Source: a virus. Taken from it: a stretch of 21,288 nt of DNA. The stretch covers positions 1 through 21,288 of IMG/VR virus record IMGVR_UViG_3300022747_000236; one strand, written 5' to 3'. Both the position numbers and the translations under genes were made by a program. Positions 13,936-21,288 of this stretch are shown here, piece by piece; the first letter of the stretch is position 1; every line of letters begins with the position of its first letter. The notes beneath the pieces are model-generated. The model was not told the origin of the DNA. It worked only from the letters and a program-made list of their open reading frames with translations, and made no database searches.

Positions 13936-15277
13936 GCTCTACCTTGATCGGGATGACACGACGCTCTTTCGCTTCGGAGTGCTCACTGACCAATCCAAAG
14001 ATATCTCGCCGCTCCTGCGGGAAATCGCCCTCGATGTAGAACGGGAAGCAGCCAGTAAGGAACTCAATGCCTGCGGCTAAAAACGGCACGTTGTCGGCAT
14101 AGGAGGCATCGCACCCTGCTGTCCACAAGGGGCCGTCCAAAAACATGCATGAGCCTTTGCACAACTGAAGCACAGGACAATTTGAACAACCGTCTCGCTT
14201 GCTCCAATGCGTGGCGCTGCGCATCTTGACTGCTTGAAGCTGAGAGATGTGCCCAATCTTGTGTGACTCACCGTTTGGAGCTACAGCGGCTGCGCTCACG
14301 TTCTGGCAAGTCAACACATTGCCGTTTAGATCAACAACGAGGTTGTCGGTGCGGTCCATGCCGCACTTTTGACCCAACGCACTGGCAGGACGGCCTTGGG
14401 CCACAGACTCCACAAAGTCCATGATCTTCTTGCGACCGATATCAAAACTGGTCACCGCACCTGCACGCAACTCCTTGAACGCAAAGGCACTGAAAGTGAC
14501 GCGCTCCCCTGAAGTCTGAAACGTGGAAGCCAATCCACCCTCGTCATACGGATCAATGAAAGCGCCCTCGCCAATGACGACATCCTCACCAAAGCGTTCG
14601 CGCAGCCATGCCTGCACATGCGCGCGACTTGGATTGTTGGCGTGAATCATGGCGTTGATGCTGATTCGACCCTCAGGCTTCAAGCGCGCGTACAGATCAA
14701 AGATGGCAGCTCGCTTTTGTGGGTCATCCAAAGGATCAGCACCGCGTGCGTGATAACCAGGGCCATCATGCGACAACCCCACTGAGAATCCCAAACGGTC
14801 AATCCATGCGTTCTTGTCTGCATCTAACAGACTGCCATTGGTAATCATGCTGAACTGAGCCTTGGGGTACAACGCCCTCAACCGCTCAGCCAGTGGTTTT
14901 AAGGTCTTCCAGTAAACCAGCGGTTCGCCACCCCAGAACTCAATGCGCTCTGGAGGTTCAATCAGCGCATCGACCAATGAGCTCAAAAACGCATCAACGT
15001 CTTCTGGATTGGTTTGATCTGCATGCGGCACAAACCGTTGTGAGCAGTAGGTGCAGGCGTAATTGCAAAGCAGGCCAAGACTGATCTTGAGCACTCGCAC
15101 ATTGCCCTTGCGACCGGGTTGATCTTTGGCAACCACCGTCGCATCACGCCAAGCGCGCGCTTTGACTGGAACGACCGACTGGCCATTGCTCCAAGCAAGG
15201 CTAGAAGTTTGGTTGTTGTAGACCAACGAGTCTTCTGTGCCGTCAAGCTTGATCACATAGATGCGGAACTCAGCCAT
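13928..15277 (-). CDS. Radical SAM/SPASM peptide or protein maturase
   Basis: The 449-residue protein has the radical SAM cluster motif C71-x3-C75-x2-C78, the GGEP motif at 116-119 and a barrel core (MITNGSLL, SVGLSHDGPG). Its C-terminal SPASM domain matches the seven-Cys pattern exactly: C305, G319-x4-C324, then C364-x2-C367-x5-C373-x3-C377 and C389, enough for two auxiliary iron-sulfur clusters. SPASM enzymes of this shape cross-link or otherwise modify ribosomal peptides, or mature sulfatases. It stands inside a tail operon, overlapping the oxygenase-like gene upstream and the minor tail gene downstream by eight bases each, with GGAG seven bases before its ATG. The Cys-rich fibre protein encoded three genes upstream is the obvious candidate substrate. 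The enzyme class is secure; the substrate is inference. Confidence 0.92.
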   Translation of the reverse strand: MAEFRIYVIKLDGTEDSLVYNNQTSSLAWSNGQSVVPVKARAWRDATVVAKDQPGRKGNVRVLKISLGLLCNYACTYCSQRFVPHADQTNPEDVDAFLSSLVDALIEPPERIEFWGGEPLVYWKTLKPLAERLRALYPKAQFSMITNGSLLDADKNAWIDRLGFSVGLSHDGPGYHARGADPLDDPQKRAAIFDLYARLKPEGRISINAMIHANNPSRAHVQAWLRERFGEDVVIGEGAFIDPYDEGGLASTFQTSGERVTFSAFAFKELRAGAVTSFDIGRKKIMDFVESVAQGRPASALGQKCGMDRTDNLVVDLNGNVLTCQNVSAAAVAPNGESHKIGHISQLQAVKMRSATHWSKRDGCSNCPVLQLCKGSCMFLDGPLWTAGCDASYADNVPFLAAGIEFLTGCFPFYIEGDFPQERRDIFGLVSEHSEAKERRVIPIKVEHA

Positions 15278-15881
15278 GGATGCGCTCCACTTTGATATTG
15301 AAAAGAATATTCATGAACGGTTGCTCCCCAAAGTAGGGTTTCTGAAAATGAATCGCTCTGGCATCAAAGGCGATCAACAGACCGCGATGAGGTTTGATCC
15401 AGAACTTGGATGGGGACTCCCAAGGCATGAGCAACCCAGCAAAACCGGACGAGCGCCAGGCGGGGTTACAGATGGCGAAGCCATTGGGTGCGAATTGATT
15501 GATCTGTGGCATCAGGCCAAGCGAACCATCTAGCTCGGGACCGAACGGAAAGTAGATGGCCTGCACATCACATTCGTCTTCGTCGTTGTGCGGCATGATT
15601 TCGACGCCATTGGCGCGAACCACTTCACGCCCTTGCACATGAACCACTCGCCCGCTTGGACCAAGCAGTTCCTGCACTTTGCACACAACTGTCGTCTGCA
15701 ACGTCTGGCAGCGCGGTGAATGCCCGTCAAAGATGTTGTGGTCTTTGCGTTCCCAGATTTGATCGCCTGTTTGCATGCGCACGTTCAATTGCAAGAGCTC
15801 TTCATAGAGCCCCTGATCAAACGCCGTATCCATGCCAAGTGACCAGATCCCTGTTTTAAGAGGAAAAAGGTCAAGGATCAT
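15270..15881 (-). CDS. Putative 2-oxoglutarate/Fe(II) oxygenase-like protein
   Basis: The 203-residue protein has an HxD pair (IMPHND, H98 and D100) and a distal His178 in AFDARAIHFQ, about 80 residues apart, as in the double-stranded beta-helix Fe(II) oxygenases that hydroxylate amino-acid side chains. The strand pattern AIYFPFG, GLLIAFDA and FMNILFNIKV supports that fold. The Arg or Lys that usually binds 2-oxoglutarate shortly after the distal His is not in the expected form, so activity or cosubstrate could differ. The ATG overlaps the upstream stop (ATGA), and the gene overlaps the radical SAM gene by eight bases. In context it may hydroxylate a tail protein. The family call is moderate; cupin-like or non-catalytic alternatives remain. 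Confidence 0.55.
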   Translation of the reverse strand: MILDLFPLKTGIWSLGMDTAFDQGLYEELLQLNVRMQTGDQIWERKDHNIFDGHSPRCQTLQTTVVCKVQELLGPSGRVVHVQGREVVRANGVEIMPHNDEDECDVQAIYFPFGPELDGSLGLMPQINQFAPNGFAICNPAWRSSGFAGLLMPWESPSKFWIKPHRGLLIAFDARAIHFQKPYFGEQPFMNILFNIKVERIHG

Positions 15882-16720
15882 GGAACGCTCACCACCAAGT
15901 CATCCGTACCACTGAAGTACTTGAAGCCGACTTTGATCTTGATTTGGGTGCCAGAGCACAGACCGTCTGTTTTGAAAACAGTGCTCCCCGCTCCATCAAC
16001 AGTCATCACGCGACGCTCGCGCAAGAAACCAGCGGTTGAGTCCAAATAGATCTCCGCTTCATGATGGGCAATGGGCTGGCCATCTGACTCTTCCAGTCTG
16101 AAATTGACAATCAGCCCCTCACCCGATTCAACACTGGGTGTGAACCGAACCACAGGTAAAGACTCCATGCGCGCCAAAGCCAATGTCACACAAGGCTCGG
16201 TCTCCAAGTCCCCTTCTGTTTTAACGAGCACAGGATCGAACACATTGAAACCAAGCAACCAGTCTGGGAGTTCCGATGTTTTGAAGGGAACCAAGATGTG
16301 ACCAATGGGGTGAGCCTGAACCACGGTGGCGTGATAAGCCTGTGCATCCATCTTGCTCGCCAAAGTGGCGACATACAGGTTGGGTGTGTGATCAAAGAGA
16401 CTTTCTCGCGCGCCCTCTGATGCCCATCCCTTCGGGGCGTACAACATGAACGAAGCATGGTCGCCAAACTCAGCATGTGATTTGAATGTTTCCAAGTCCA
16501 AAGAGCGCTGGTAGGCGCCTTCATCAAAAACGCCCCAATCTCCCCGCCACTCGGTGATCAGTGATTCATCAAAGAACTTGCCACCGCTGTCATGATCCTG
16601 TGTTGGGTCGCCCACAAAATCTCGCTGCATGACATTTCGAACTCGGAACGAGAGCACCGAACCATCTAAGGTGACATCCAGCGCAAAGGGTGTATTTTTT
16701 GTTGTGAGGTGAAGTTTCAT
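15878..16720 (-). CDS. Phage tail-associated protein of unknown function
   Basis: This 280-residue protein is not recognised. The N-terminal half is acidic with several Trp, including TEWRGDWGVFDEGAYQRS. The C-terminal ~85 residues look like an Ig-like beta sandwich (GLIVNFRLEESDGQP, EIYLDSTAGF, KIKVGFKYF). ATG 16720 was chosen because GGGGGAG lies just upstream; the frame continues to 16807, which would overlap the fibre-tip gene. It lies 10 bases after that gene and overlaps the oxygenase-like gene by four bases, so it may be a second structural part of the fibre, an assembly chaperone or a substrate-presenting partner for the modifying enzymes. Confidence 0.7.
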   Translation of the reverse strand: MKLHLTTKNTPFALDVTLDGSVLSFRVRNVMQRDFVGDPTQDHDSGGKFFDESLITEWRGDWGVFDEGAYQRSLDLETFKSHAEFGDHASFMLYAPKGWASEGARESLFDHTPNLYVATLASKMDAQAYHATVVQAHPIGHILVPFKTSELPDWLLGFNVFDPVLVKTEGDLETEPCVTLALARMESLPVVRFTPSVESGEGLIVNFRLEESDGQPIAHHEAEIYLDSTAGFLRERRVMTVDGAGSTVFKTDGLCSGTQIKIKVGFKYFSGTDDLVVSVP

Positions 16721-16730
16721 GTTCTCCCCC

Positions 16731-17330
16731 TTAGCAGCAGTTGCAATCGCAATTGCAGTTGTACCGAGTTCCATATGCGCCAAGCCGCAAGTTGCCACCG
16801 TTATCAAACAAGGTGATCAAGTTGTAGTAGTTGTACGGAGCTTGATCGCCGCAGTTGTAACAGTTGTCCGTGATTTGGCAATTGGGGGCGCCTTGCCAAC
16901 CAGAATTCGGTGTGTTGTTTACACGTACGCAGTTGCTCACGTTGTTGAAGAAGCAGTCATGCAACCAGCCGTAGTTGGCCGTCCACATCTGGCCACCGTT
17001 ATTCATGTACATGTCCCAGTTGCCATCAGATTTCAGAAAACCCAATAGCCCTTGGTTGTGATGCAAATACCGCGTACCCCAGTCTGTATCAACTAGATCG
17101 ATGTAGTTCGCTGTGGATGCGACTTGCAGACGTGAAACAGACAAGGTTCCCGTCATCGTATCACCTGCCTTGTTGACCTTGGTCGACAAGTCCAGCGCAG
17201 CAGTACCTGCGGAAGTGACTTGGCCTTTGCTGTTGACCGTTAGCACGGGAATTTGCGAAGCAGACCCATAGGTTCCTGCAGAGACACCCGAGTCTTTCAG
17301 GCCCTCAGGTGGGATTTGGGTAATAGGCAC
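16731..17330 (-). CDS. Tail fibre tip-like protein with Asn/Asp-Cys-rich C-terminus; candidate modification substrate
   Basis: The 199-residue protein starts like a phage fibre (VSAGTYGSASQIPVLTVNSKG, about 16-36, and VNKAGDTMTGTLSV, about 52-65), and continues with a GFLKSDGNWDMYMNNGG segment common in fibre tips. All ten cysteines are in the last 74 residues: 126, 134, 151, 157, 160, 192, 194, 196, 198 and 199. Each except the last directly follows Asn or Asp, and the chain ends YNCNCDCNCC. Start GTG 17330 is preceded by AAGGAGG with five-base spacing. It follows the long fibre gene by 25 bases and precedes the genes for the unknown protein, oxygenase-like protein and radical SAM enzyme. 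The terminal tract resembles a radical-SAM-modified peptide core joined to a fibre. Disulfides or metal binding are alternatives. Confidence 0.82.
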   Translation of the reverse strand: MPITQIPPEGLKDSGVSAGTYGSASQIPVLTVNSKGQVTSAGTAALDLSTKVNKAGDTMTGTLSVSRLQVASTANYIDLVDTDWGTRYLHHNQGLLGFLKSDGNWDMYMNNGGQMWTANYGWLHDCFFNNVSNCVRVNNTPNSGWQGAPNCQITDNCYNCGDQAPYNYYNLITLFDNGGNLRLGAYGTRYNCNCDCNCC

Positions 17331-17355
17331 AACGGCCTCCTTTCAAATGAATGCG

Positions 17356-19986
17356 CTACAGATACCGAACAACAATGCGCACCCCGTTTAAGGGCGCAGA
17401 TGTGAATTTCAAGGTGGCACCGCTATTGACCAACACATACGCGTCCAACGAGTCTTGAATGACGTTGGCAACTGTCACCATGAGCTTGGTCACACTGGCC
17501 GCTGCCGTGGTGAGGGCAAAGTCAGTGGCACTGCCGTTTCCCGTGAACACCTGCGGCGCAACGCTCGAACCTTGCGCGCTGGCTGCCGCAGCTTGTGCCT
17601 GCGTGGCATAGGTCTGGGCATTGGTTGCTGAGGTGGAAGAAGCAGTGGCACTTGTTGCAGCGCTGGTGGCTGAGGTTGATGCCTGAGAGGCCGATGTACT
17701 CGCTGCACTTGCCGAACTTGCCGCACCAGTTGCAGAGCTACTGGCTTCTGTTGCCTTAGTTGCGGCTGTCGCCGCAGACGTTGCTGCATCAGAAGCTTTG
17801 GTCGTCGCCGTTGAGGCAGAGGTTGCTGATGTGGTTGCGGAAGTCGCCGCGGCAAATGCAGACGAAGCTGCATTCGTTGCCGAGGTCGATGCTTCGCCTG
17901 CTTTGCTAGTGGCAGTTGTCGCAGAGCTTGCAGCCGCAGTGGCAGAACCAGAAGCGTCAGACGCCTTGGTCGTGGCGGTTGTGGCTGAGGCTGCAGCAGA
18001 AGTCGCAGATCCAGAAGCATCCGTTGCTTTTTGGATTGCCACAGCACTACTCGCAGCGGCCGCCCCTGCGTGGTACTTAGCGGAGTACTCCGTAGAGCCT
18101 GAGACCGTACCAGTCGTCTTCGTTGCCCACTCTTGTGCAGCAGCGGCGCCCGACTGCGCTTCCTTATCCAAATACCGAACACTGATAAGAACACCATTGC
18201 CCGGCGCTGAGCTGAATCGAAGCGTGGTCGTTGTGGGCGTGGTGTACGCATCCACTGGTGCTTGCTGTACTCCTGCAACAGTGACCAACAAAGCACCGGG
18301 ATAAGAAACCCCGCGACTGATCGTGAAGTCTGTCGCCACACCATTGCCCGTGAAAGTCTCCGCAGGAATGATGGTGTTGGTCGTCACCGCTGCGGCTGAA
18401 CCAGCCGCTTGTGCTGCCCAGTACTTGGCTGAGTAACCGGTTCCGTCAACTGTCGCCGCCGTCTTCTCCGCCCAATCCGCCGCTTTGGTGGCTTGCGTTT
18501 GAGCGGAAGACAGAGAACTCGCTGCACTTGTTGCGCTGGTTGAAGCAGCACTCGCAGACGAAGCAGATGCGTTTGCACTGGCCAAAGCCTCTGAGGCCTT
18601 GGTCGTTGCCGTCGTTGCAGAACCTGCTGCGGCACTCGCGGATGCAGCAGCACTCGTTGCACTAGAACCTGCATTGGTCGCAGAGCTTGCAGCAGCCGTG
18701 GCACTTGCAGACGCGTCACTTGCTTTGGTGCTGGCCGTGTTTGCAGAGCCAGACGCCGCCGTCGAAGATGCGCCTGCGTTGGTGGCAGATGTCGCCGCTG
18801 CAGTGGCCTGCGTTGTTGCCGTTGTCGCTGACGATGCAGCACTACTGGCCGACGCTGCACTCTCTGAGGCTTTGGTCGTAGAAGTACTGGCAGAGCCTGC
18901 CGCAGCCGTGGCACTTGCCGCTGCATCACTCGCTTTTTGAGTGGCAGTCGCCGCAGATGCCGTGATGGACTGGGCGTAATACTTGGCCGAGTAATCAGTG
19001 CCACTGACAGGCGCACTTGTTTTGGTCGCCCAGTCTTGCGCGGTATTGGCGCTCGTTGCGGCTGCACTTGCTGAACCAGAAGCACTCGATGCACTACTGG
19101 ATGCATCGGTTGCTTTGGACGCTGCGGTGGTTGCTGAGCTGGCAGAGGCTGTGGCAGTTGCAGCCGCACTATTGGCAGAACCAGAAGCTGCACTGGCTTG
19201 TGTCGTTGCAGTTGCAGCAGAAGCTGCTGCATTGCCCGCAGACGTAGCCGCGTCACTGGCTTTGGTACTGGATGTGGTCGCGGAAGTGGCAGAGGCTGAA
19301 GCACTCGTTGCAGCCGCAGAAGCTGAAGCACTAGATGCGCTTGCACTGCTGGCCGCTGCCTGCGCTTGGTATTTCGCCGAATATTCAGTTCCCTGCACAG
19401 GCCCCGTGGTCTTGGTCGCCCAATCCATCGCAGCGGCTGCACCAGTCTGGCTTTCTTTATCCAGCATCCGAGCCGTGATGCTCACCCCATTCAAGGGAGC
19501 CGTCACAAACCTCAGCGTTTTGGAGTCAAACAGCGAATAAGCATCCACAGGTGTTTGCAGCACACTGGCAACAGTCACTTGCAATGCACCGGGATGACCC
19601 ACCGCATAGTCAAGCGCGAAGTCTGTCTGCGTCCCGTTGCCCACCCATGTCTTGGTTGGAATCACCACGGCACTGGTTGCCGCATCGGCCCTAGCCTTAA
19701 CCTCAGCCAGCGTTGCCGCTGCGTCTGCTGCTTTAGACGTGGACAGATTGGCACTGCTCGTGGAAATGCCAGCTTGCCTTGTGGCCTCACCCACCTGAGC
19801 TGTGAGCTCTGTGCGAGACGCAGCCAAATCAAGTTCAACCTGATGGATAGCCTTGGCCACCGTTTTGACAGGACCACCCTCGGTGACCACATCAGTCTGG
19901 CTGTTGCCATGCACCACTTGGTGCAACAAGGACACATCAACCTCAGCCTTATTGACTGTCGCTTCTAACCGTTCTTGCAGGTTCAT
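17356..19986 (-). CDS. Long modular phage tail fibre protein
   Basis: The 876-residue protein opens with a helical ~100-residue segment, then carries three copies of a beta-rich domain of about 70 residues (about 108-178, 537-607 and 809-876) with the pattern GNGxxTDF, PGALxVTV, PVDAY and APxNGVxIxxR. Between them are long Ala/Ser/Thr-rich stretches (KASDAxxSA-type heptads) punctuated by four WATKT-type modules ending in YSAKY (near 190, 330, 510 and 625). Such repeats form rod-like trimeric shafts in tail fibres. The third domain ends the protein directly, so the tip is probably supplied by the next gene product. ATG 19986 lies just after a terminator U-tract, and its Shine-Dalgarno sequence is poor (GAGC). 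Confidence 0.88.
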   Translation of the reverse strand: MNLQERLEATVNKAEVDVSLLHQVVHGNSQTDVVTEGGPVKTVAKAIHQVELDLAASRTELTAQVGEATRQAGISTSSANLSTSKAADAAATLAEVKARADAATSAVVIPTKTWVGNGTQTDFALDYAVGHPGALQVTVASVLQTPVDAYSLFDSKTLRFVTAPLNGVSITARMLDKESQTGAAAAMDWATKTTGPVQGTEYSAKYQAQAAASSASASSASASAAATSASASATSATTSSTKASDAATSAGNAAASAATATTQASAASGSANSAAATATASASSATTAASKATDASSSASSASGSASAAATSANTAQDWATKTSAPVSGTDYSAKYYAQSITASAATATQKASDAAASATAAAGSASTSTTKASESAASASSAASSATTATTQATAAATSATNAGASSTAASGSANTASTKASDASASATAAASSATNAGSSATSAAASASAAAGSATTATTKASEALASANASASSASAASTSATSAASSLSSAQTQATKAADWAEKTAATVDGTGYSAKYWAAQAAGSAAAVTTNTIIPAETFTGNGVATDFTISRGVSYPGALLVTVAGVQQAPVDAYTTPTTTTLRFSSAPGNGVLISVRYLDKEAQSGAAAAQEWATKTTGTVSGSTEYSAKYHAGAAAASSAVAIQKATDASGSATSAAASATTATTKASDASGSATAAASSATTATSKAGEASTSATNAASSAFAAATSATTSATSASTATTKASDAATSAATAATKATEASSSATGAASSASAASTSASQASTSATSAATSATASSTSATNAQTYATQAQAAAASAQGSSVAPQVFTGNGSATDFALTTAAASVTKLMVTVANVIQDSLDAYVLVNSGATLKFTSAPLNGVRIVVRYL
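17570..19370 (-). repeat. Low-complexity Ala/Ser/Thr-coding repeat tracts in the fibre gene
   Basis: Runs of GCN, AGC/TCN and ACN codons recur with a roughly 21- to 42-base rhythm, coding for KASDASGSAT-like units, interrupted by the conserved domain and YSAKY modules. The repetition gives long open frames on the opposite strand that are not genes. Such tracts commonly expand or shrink by recombination, altering shaft length. Confidence 0.8.
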
Positions 19987-19993
19987 GGGAGCT

Positions 19994-20036
19994 CAAAAGA
20001 AAGCCCCCAGACCTGAGTTACCAGGGTTCTGAGGGC
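19994..20036 (-). terminator. Rho-independent terminator overlapping the end of the minor tail gene
   Basis: On the minus strand the nine-pair stem (20036-20028 with 20011-20003, one G-T pair) reads GCCCTCAGA and TCTGGGGGC and is followed by TTTCTTTT (20002-19995). The stop codon of the minor tail gene falls in the loop. It stands just before the long fibre gene, so fibre and modification genes would need readthrough, antitermination or their own promoter. Confidence 0.75.
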
Positions 20037-20506
20037 AGTTGGTGTTGGACGAGGTATTCGAGCGAATCGATGGAAAGCTCCAAGGCTTCGAAGTCAGAGT
20101 TCACAAGAACTCCCAGCGCATCACGGGTCAAGACAGGACGATTTCGGATCTCCAGCTCACCGCTGACTTCCCATTGGTTACGCCGCACCAGCTTGGCTTG
20201 ATAGGCCTTGGTAAAACGCGCCTGTGTCGTGGCCATACCAATGCCCGCAAGCAATGGCAACTCGAACCACTCCGCACCATCAAGGATTTCGTGCTTGAAC
20301 CAAGATTCAAAAATTGCATAGGTCAGGGGCCGCAGGTTCCAGCGAACACTCACCCGCGCAGGTGTTTGACTGAAGCGACGCCGCGACCTAGCTGCGCCCG
20401 ACTCCATGTCAGTACGAATAACCGCCTCACCCGGAGAGATGGTGTAACCATCTACCGAAGGAAGCGGAATCCTCTCCACCGGGAACTGTGGATAACTACT
20501 CGTCAT
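20018..20506 (-). CDS. Minor tail protein (lambda M position)
   Basis: The 162-residue protein sits directly after the tape measure gene, where lambda encodes minor tail protein M. It is beta-rich, with VSVRWNLRPLTYAIFESWF (about 52-70), WFELPLLAGIG and a basic VRRNQWEVSGELEIRNRP segment. No catalytic motif, signal or membrane segment is visible. ATG 20506 overlaps the tape measure stop and is preceded by GCAGGAG at good spacing. It is likely a ring protein near the tail tip; the assignment is by position and general character. Confidence 0.72.
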   Translation of the reverse strand: MTSSYPQFPVERIPLPSVDGYTISPGEAVIRTDMESGAARSRRRFSQTPARVSVRWNLRPLTYAIFESWFKHEILDGAEWFELPLLAGIGMATTQARFTKAYQAKLVRRNQWEVSGELEIRNRPVLTRDALGVLVNSDFEALELSIDSLEYLVQHQLPSEPW

Positions 20507-21288
20507 CGCATTGCTCCTGCGGCGGGGTTGAGGCCATAACGACGCTCAAGCGTTGGCGCAATACCCGTGCCCTGACCAATCGATCGGGACATGCGGGCTT
20601 CAATTTGCTCAACGATGATGTCTAGGCGCATGGAGCCATCCGCTTGTTGTGAGGACTGCACTCGTGCATCCACGCCAGAAGCGTTGTTGATCACGTTCAC
20701 AGCCACACGCACTTGGGGTTGGTTCTTTGAGGAAAGCGCACCACCCAATGCACGCATCTGACCGGGCGTGAATACAGCCTCACCAGGCTGGGCAATGATG
20801 GGCACCTCCCCATCGACCAAACCACCCGTGTGATACCGGGTAGCACCTGCGAAGTTGTGAAGCCCAACAGAGCGGGAAGCCAAACTGTCCGAACCAATCA
20901 AGCCACCCGTGTGTGCCACTGCGACCAAGGGGTTTACAAGGTCCGTCGCTCCGATTGGAACGATGCTGCCTCCGGGTGCAGGTGTGGGTGTTGAACCCAA
21001 ACCTCCCAACCAGCCTGCTAATGGCAAAGTGACCATCCGCTGGATCTGAATGCGCACCAGGTCAGCAATGATGGAGTTGGCCAAGCTGCTGAAGTCGAGC
21101 TTGCCCGTGGTCACAAACTGAACCAGCGCATCCTCCATGCCTTTAAAAGCAGAAGTCACCGCCCGCTCAGCCTGCTTGGCAGCGTTGGTGGAATCCTCCA
21201 CATAGCTGCGCACAGATGAGCGCATGCCGTAATCAAAGCTGCGTTGGTACTCCGCATTGGCACGGGCTAAATCCACAATCACAGGCAA
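20503..21288 (-). CDS. Tape measure protein, C-terminal part (cut by the window edge)
   Basis: The 261 visible residues form the C-terminal end of a lambda-type tape measure protein, which sets tail length and passes into the host with the DNA. Landmarks are the AFKGMEDALVQFVTTGKLDFSSL segment (about residues 48-70), helical SIIADLVRIQIQRM, a Gly/Pro-rich linker, HTGG repeats and the GEAVFTPGQMRALG motif, all typical of the lambda tape measure C-terminal domain. The reading frame is open at the window edge, so the start is not here; the first codon TTG is probably internal. The gene overlaps the minor tail gene by four bases. Confidence 0.88.
   Translation of the reverse strand: MPVIVDLARANAEYQRSFDYGMRSSVRSYVEDSTNAAKQAERAVTSAFKGMEDALVQFVTTGKLDFSSLANSIIADLVRIQIQRMVTLPLAGWLGGLGSTPTPAPGGSIVPIGATDLVNPLVAVAHTGGLIGSDSLASRSVGLHNFAGATRYHTGGLVDGEVPIIAQPGEAVFTPGQMRALGGALSSKNQPQVRVAVNVINNASGVDARVQSSQQADGSMRLDIIVEQIEARMSRSIGQGTGIAPTLERRYGLNPAAGAMR

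Noticed and set aside
16721-16807. N-terminal extension of the 280-aa protein
   Set aside because: It would overlap the fibre-tip gene, and the downstream ATG at 16720 has a strong GGGGGAG ribosome-binding site.
17798-18304. Long Val/Ala/Glu-rich plus-strand frame, and similar ones at 18599-18940 and 18998-19540
   Set aside because: These are antisense shadows of the Ala/Ser/Thr-coding repeats in the fibre gene; composition is a mirror of those codons.
1-21288. CRISPR array, rRNA, tRNA, integrase or intact insertion sequence
   Set aside because: No regular spacer-repeat pattern, no RNA gene fold and no recombinase or transposase motifs were found on either strand.

Overview
The window holds the 3' (late) part of a lambda-like siphoviral prophage on the minus strand (about 9118-21288) and, convergent to it, about 9 kb of accessory cargo (about 688-9105), mostly on the plus strand. 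The tail and lysis proteins look like those of prophages in beta-proteobacteria (Burkholderiales/Comamonadaceae type). That assignment is inferred from protein style only; no rRNA or housekeeping gene is present to test it.

Prophage, in transcription order (right to left): C-terminus of the tape measure protein; a minor tail protein; an intrinsic terminator; an 876-aa Ala/Ser/Thr-rich modular tail fibre; a 199-aa fibre-tip-like protein ending in a dense Asn/Asp-Cys tract; a 280-aa protein of unknown function; a 2OG-Fe(II)-oxygenase-like protein; a radical SAM/SPASM enzyme; a DUF1833-type minor tail protein; an NlpC/P60 tail peptidase; a short J-like tail tip protein; a strong terminator; then holin, a glucosaminidase-type endolysin and an Rz/Rz1 spanin pair. 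Nearly all tail genes overlap by a few bases, so the SAM enzyme and the oxygenase-like protein are made together with the fibre.

The most striking content is this five-gene block inserted between the two minor tail genes. A radical SAM/SPASM maturase, of the kind that modifies RiPP peptides, sits in the same operon as a fibre protein in which nine of ten cysteines directly follow Asn or Asp and the tenth ends the chain. I propose that the phage enzymatically modifies its own fibre tip (thioether cross-links and/or hydroxylation). This is inference, but the gene order, the overlaps and the Cys pattern are directly visible.

Cargo A (688-2803) is a tightly packed trio: a Nudix-like protein, a membrane protein with a cytosolic sensor-like domain, and a NadM-type nicotinamide-nucleotide adenylyltransferase. 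Together they suggest NAD/nucleotide metabolism or signalling, possibly in phage defence. A truncated cupin gene and a ribbon-helix-helix regulator (minus strand) separate it from cargo B. Cargo B (3664-9105) is a four-gene operon: a TaqI/Eco57I-like adenine-N6 DNA methyltransferase, a protein with two GHKL ATPase modules (MORC/Hsp90-like at the N-terminus, histidine kinase at the C-terminus), a receiver-domain protein with a Cys cluster, and a protein of unknown function. It has the look of an unclassified methylation-linked defence system with a two-component relay.

Positions 1-687 hold no convincing gene. The notable structure there is a set of nested inverted repeats at 30-91. No tRNA, rRNA, CRISPR array, intact insertion sequence or integrase is visible.
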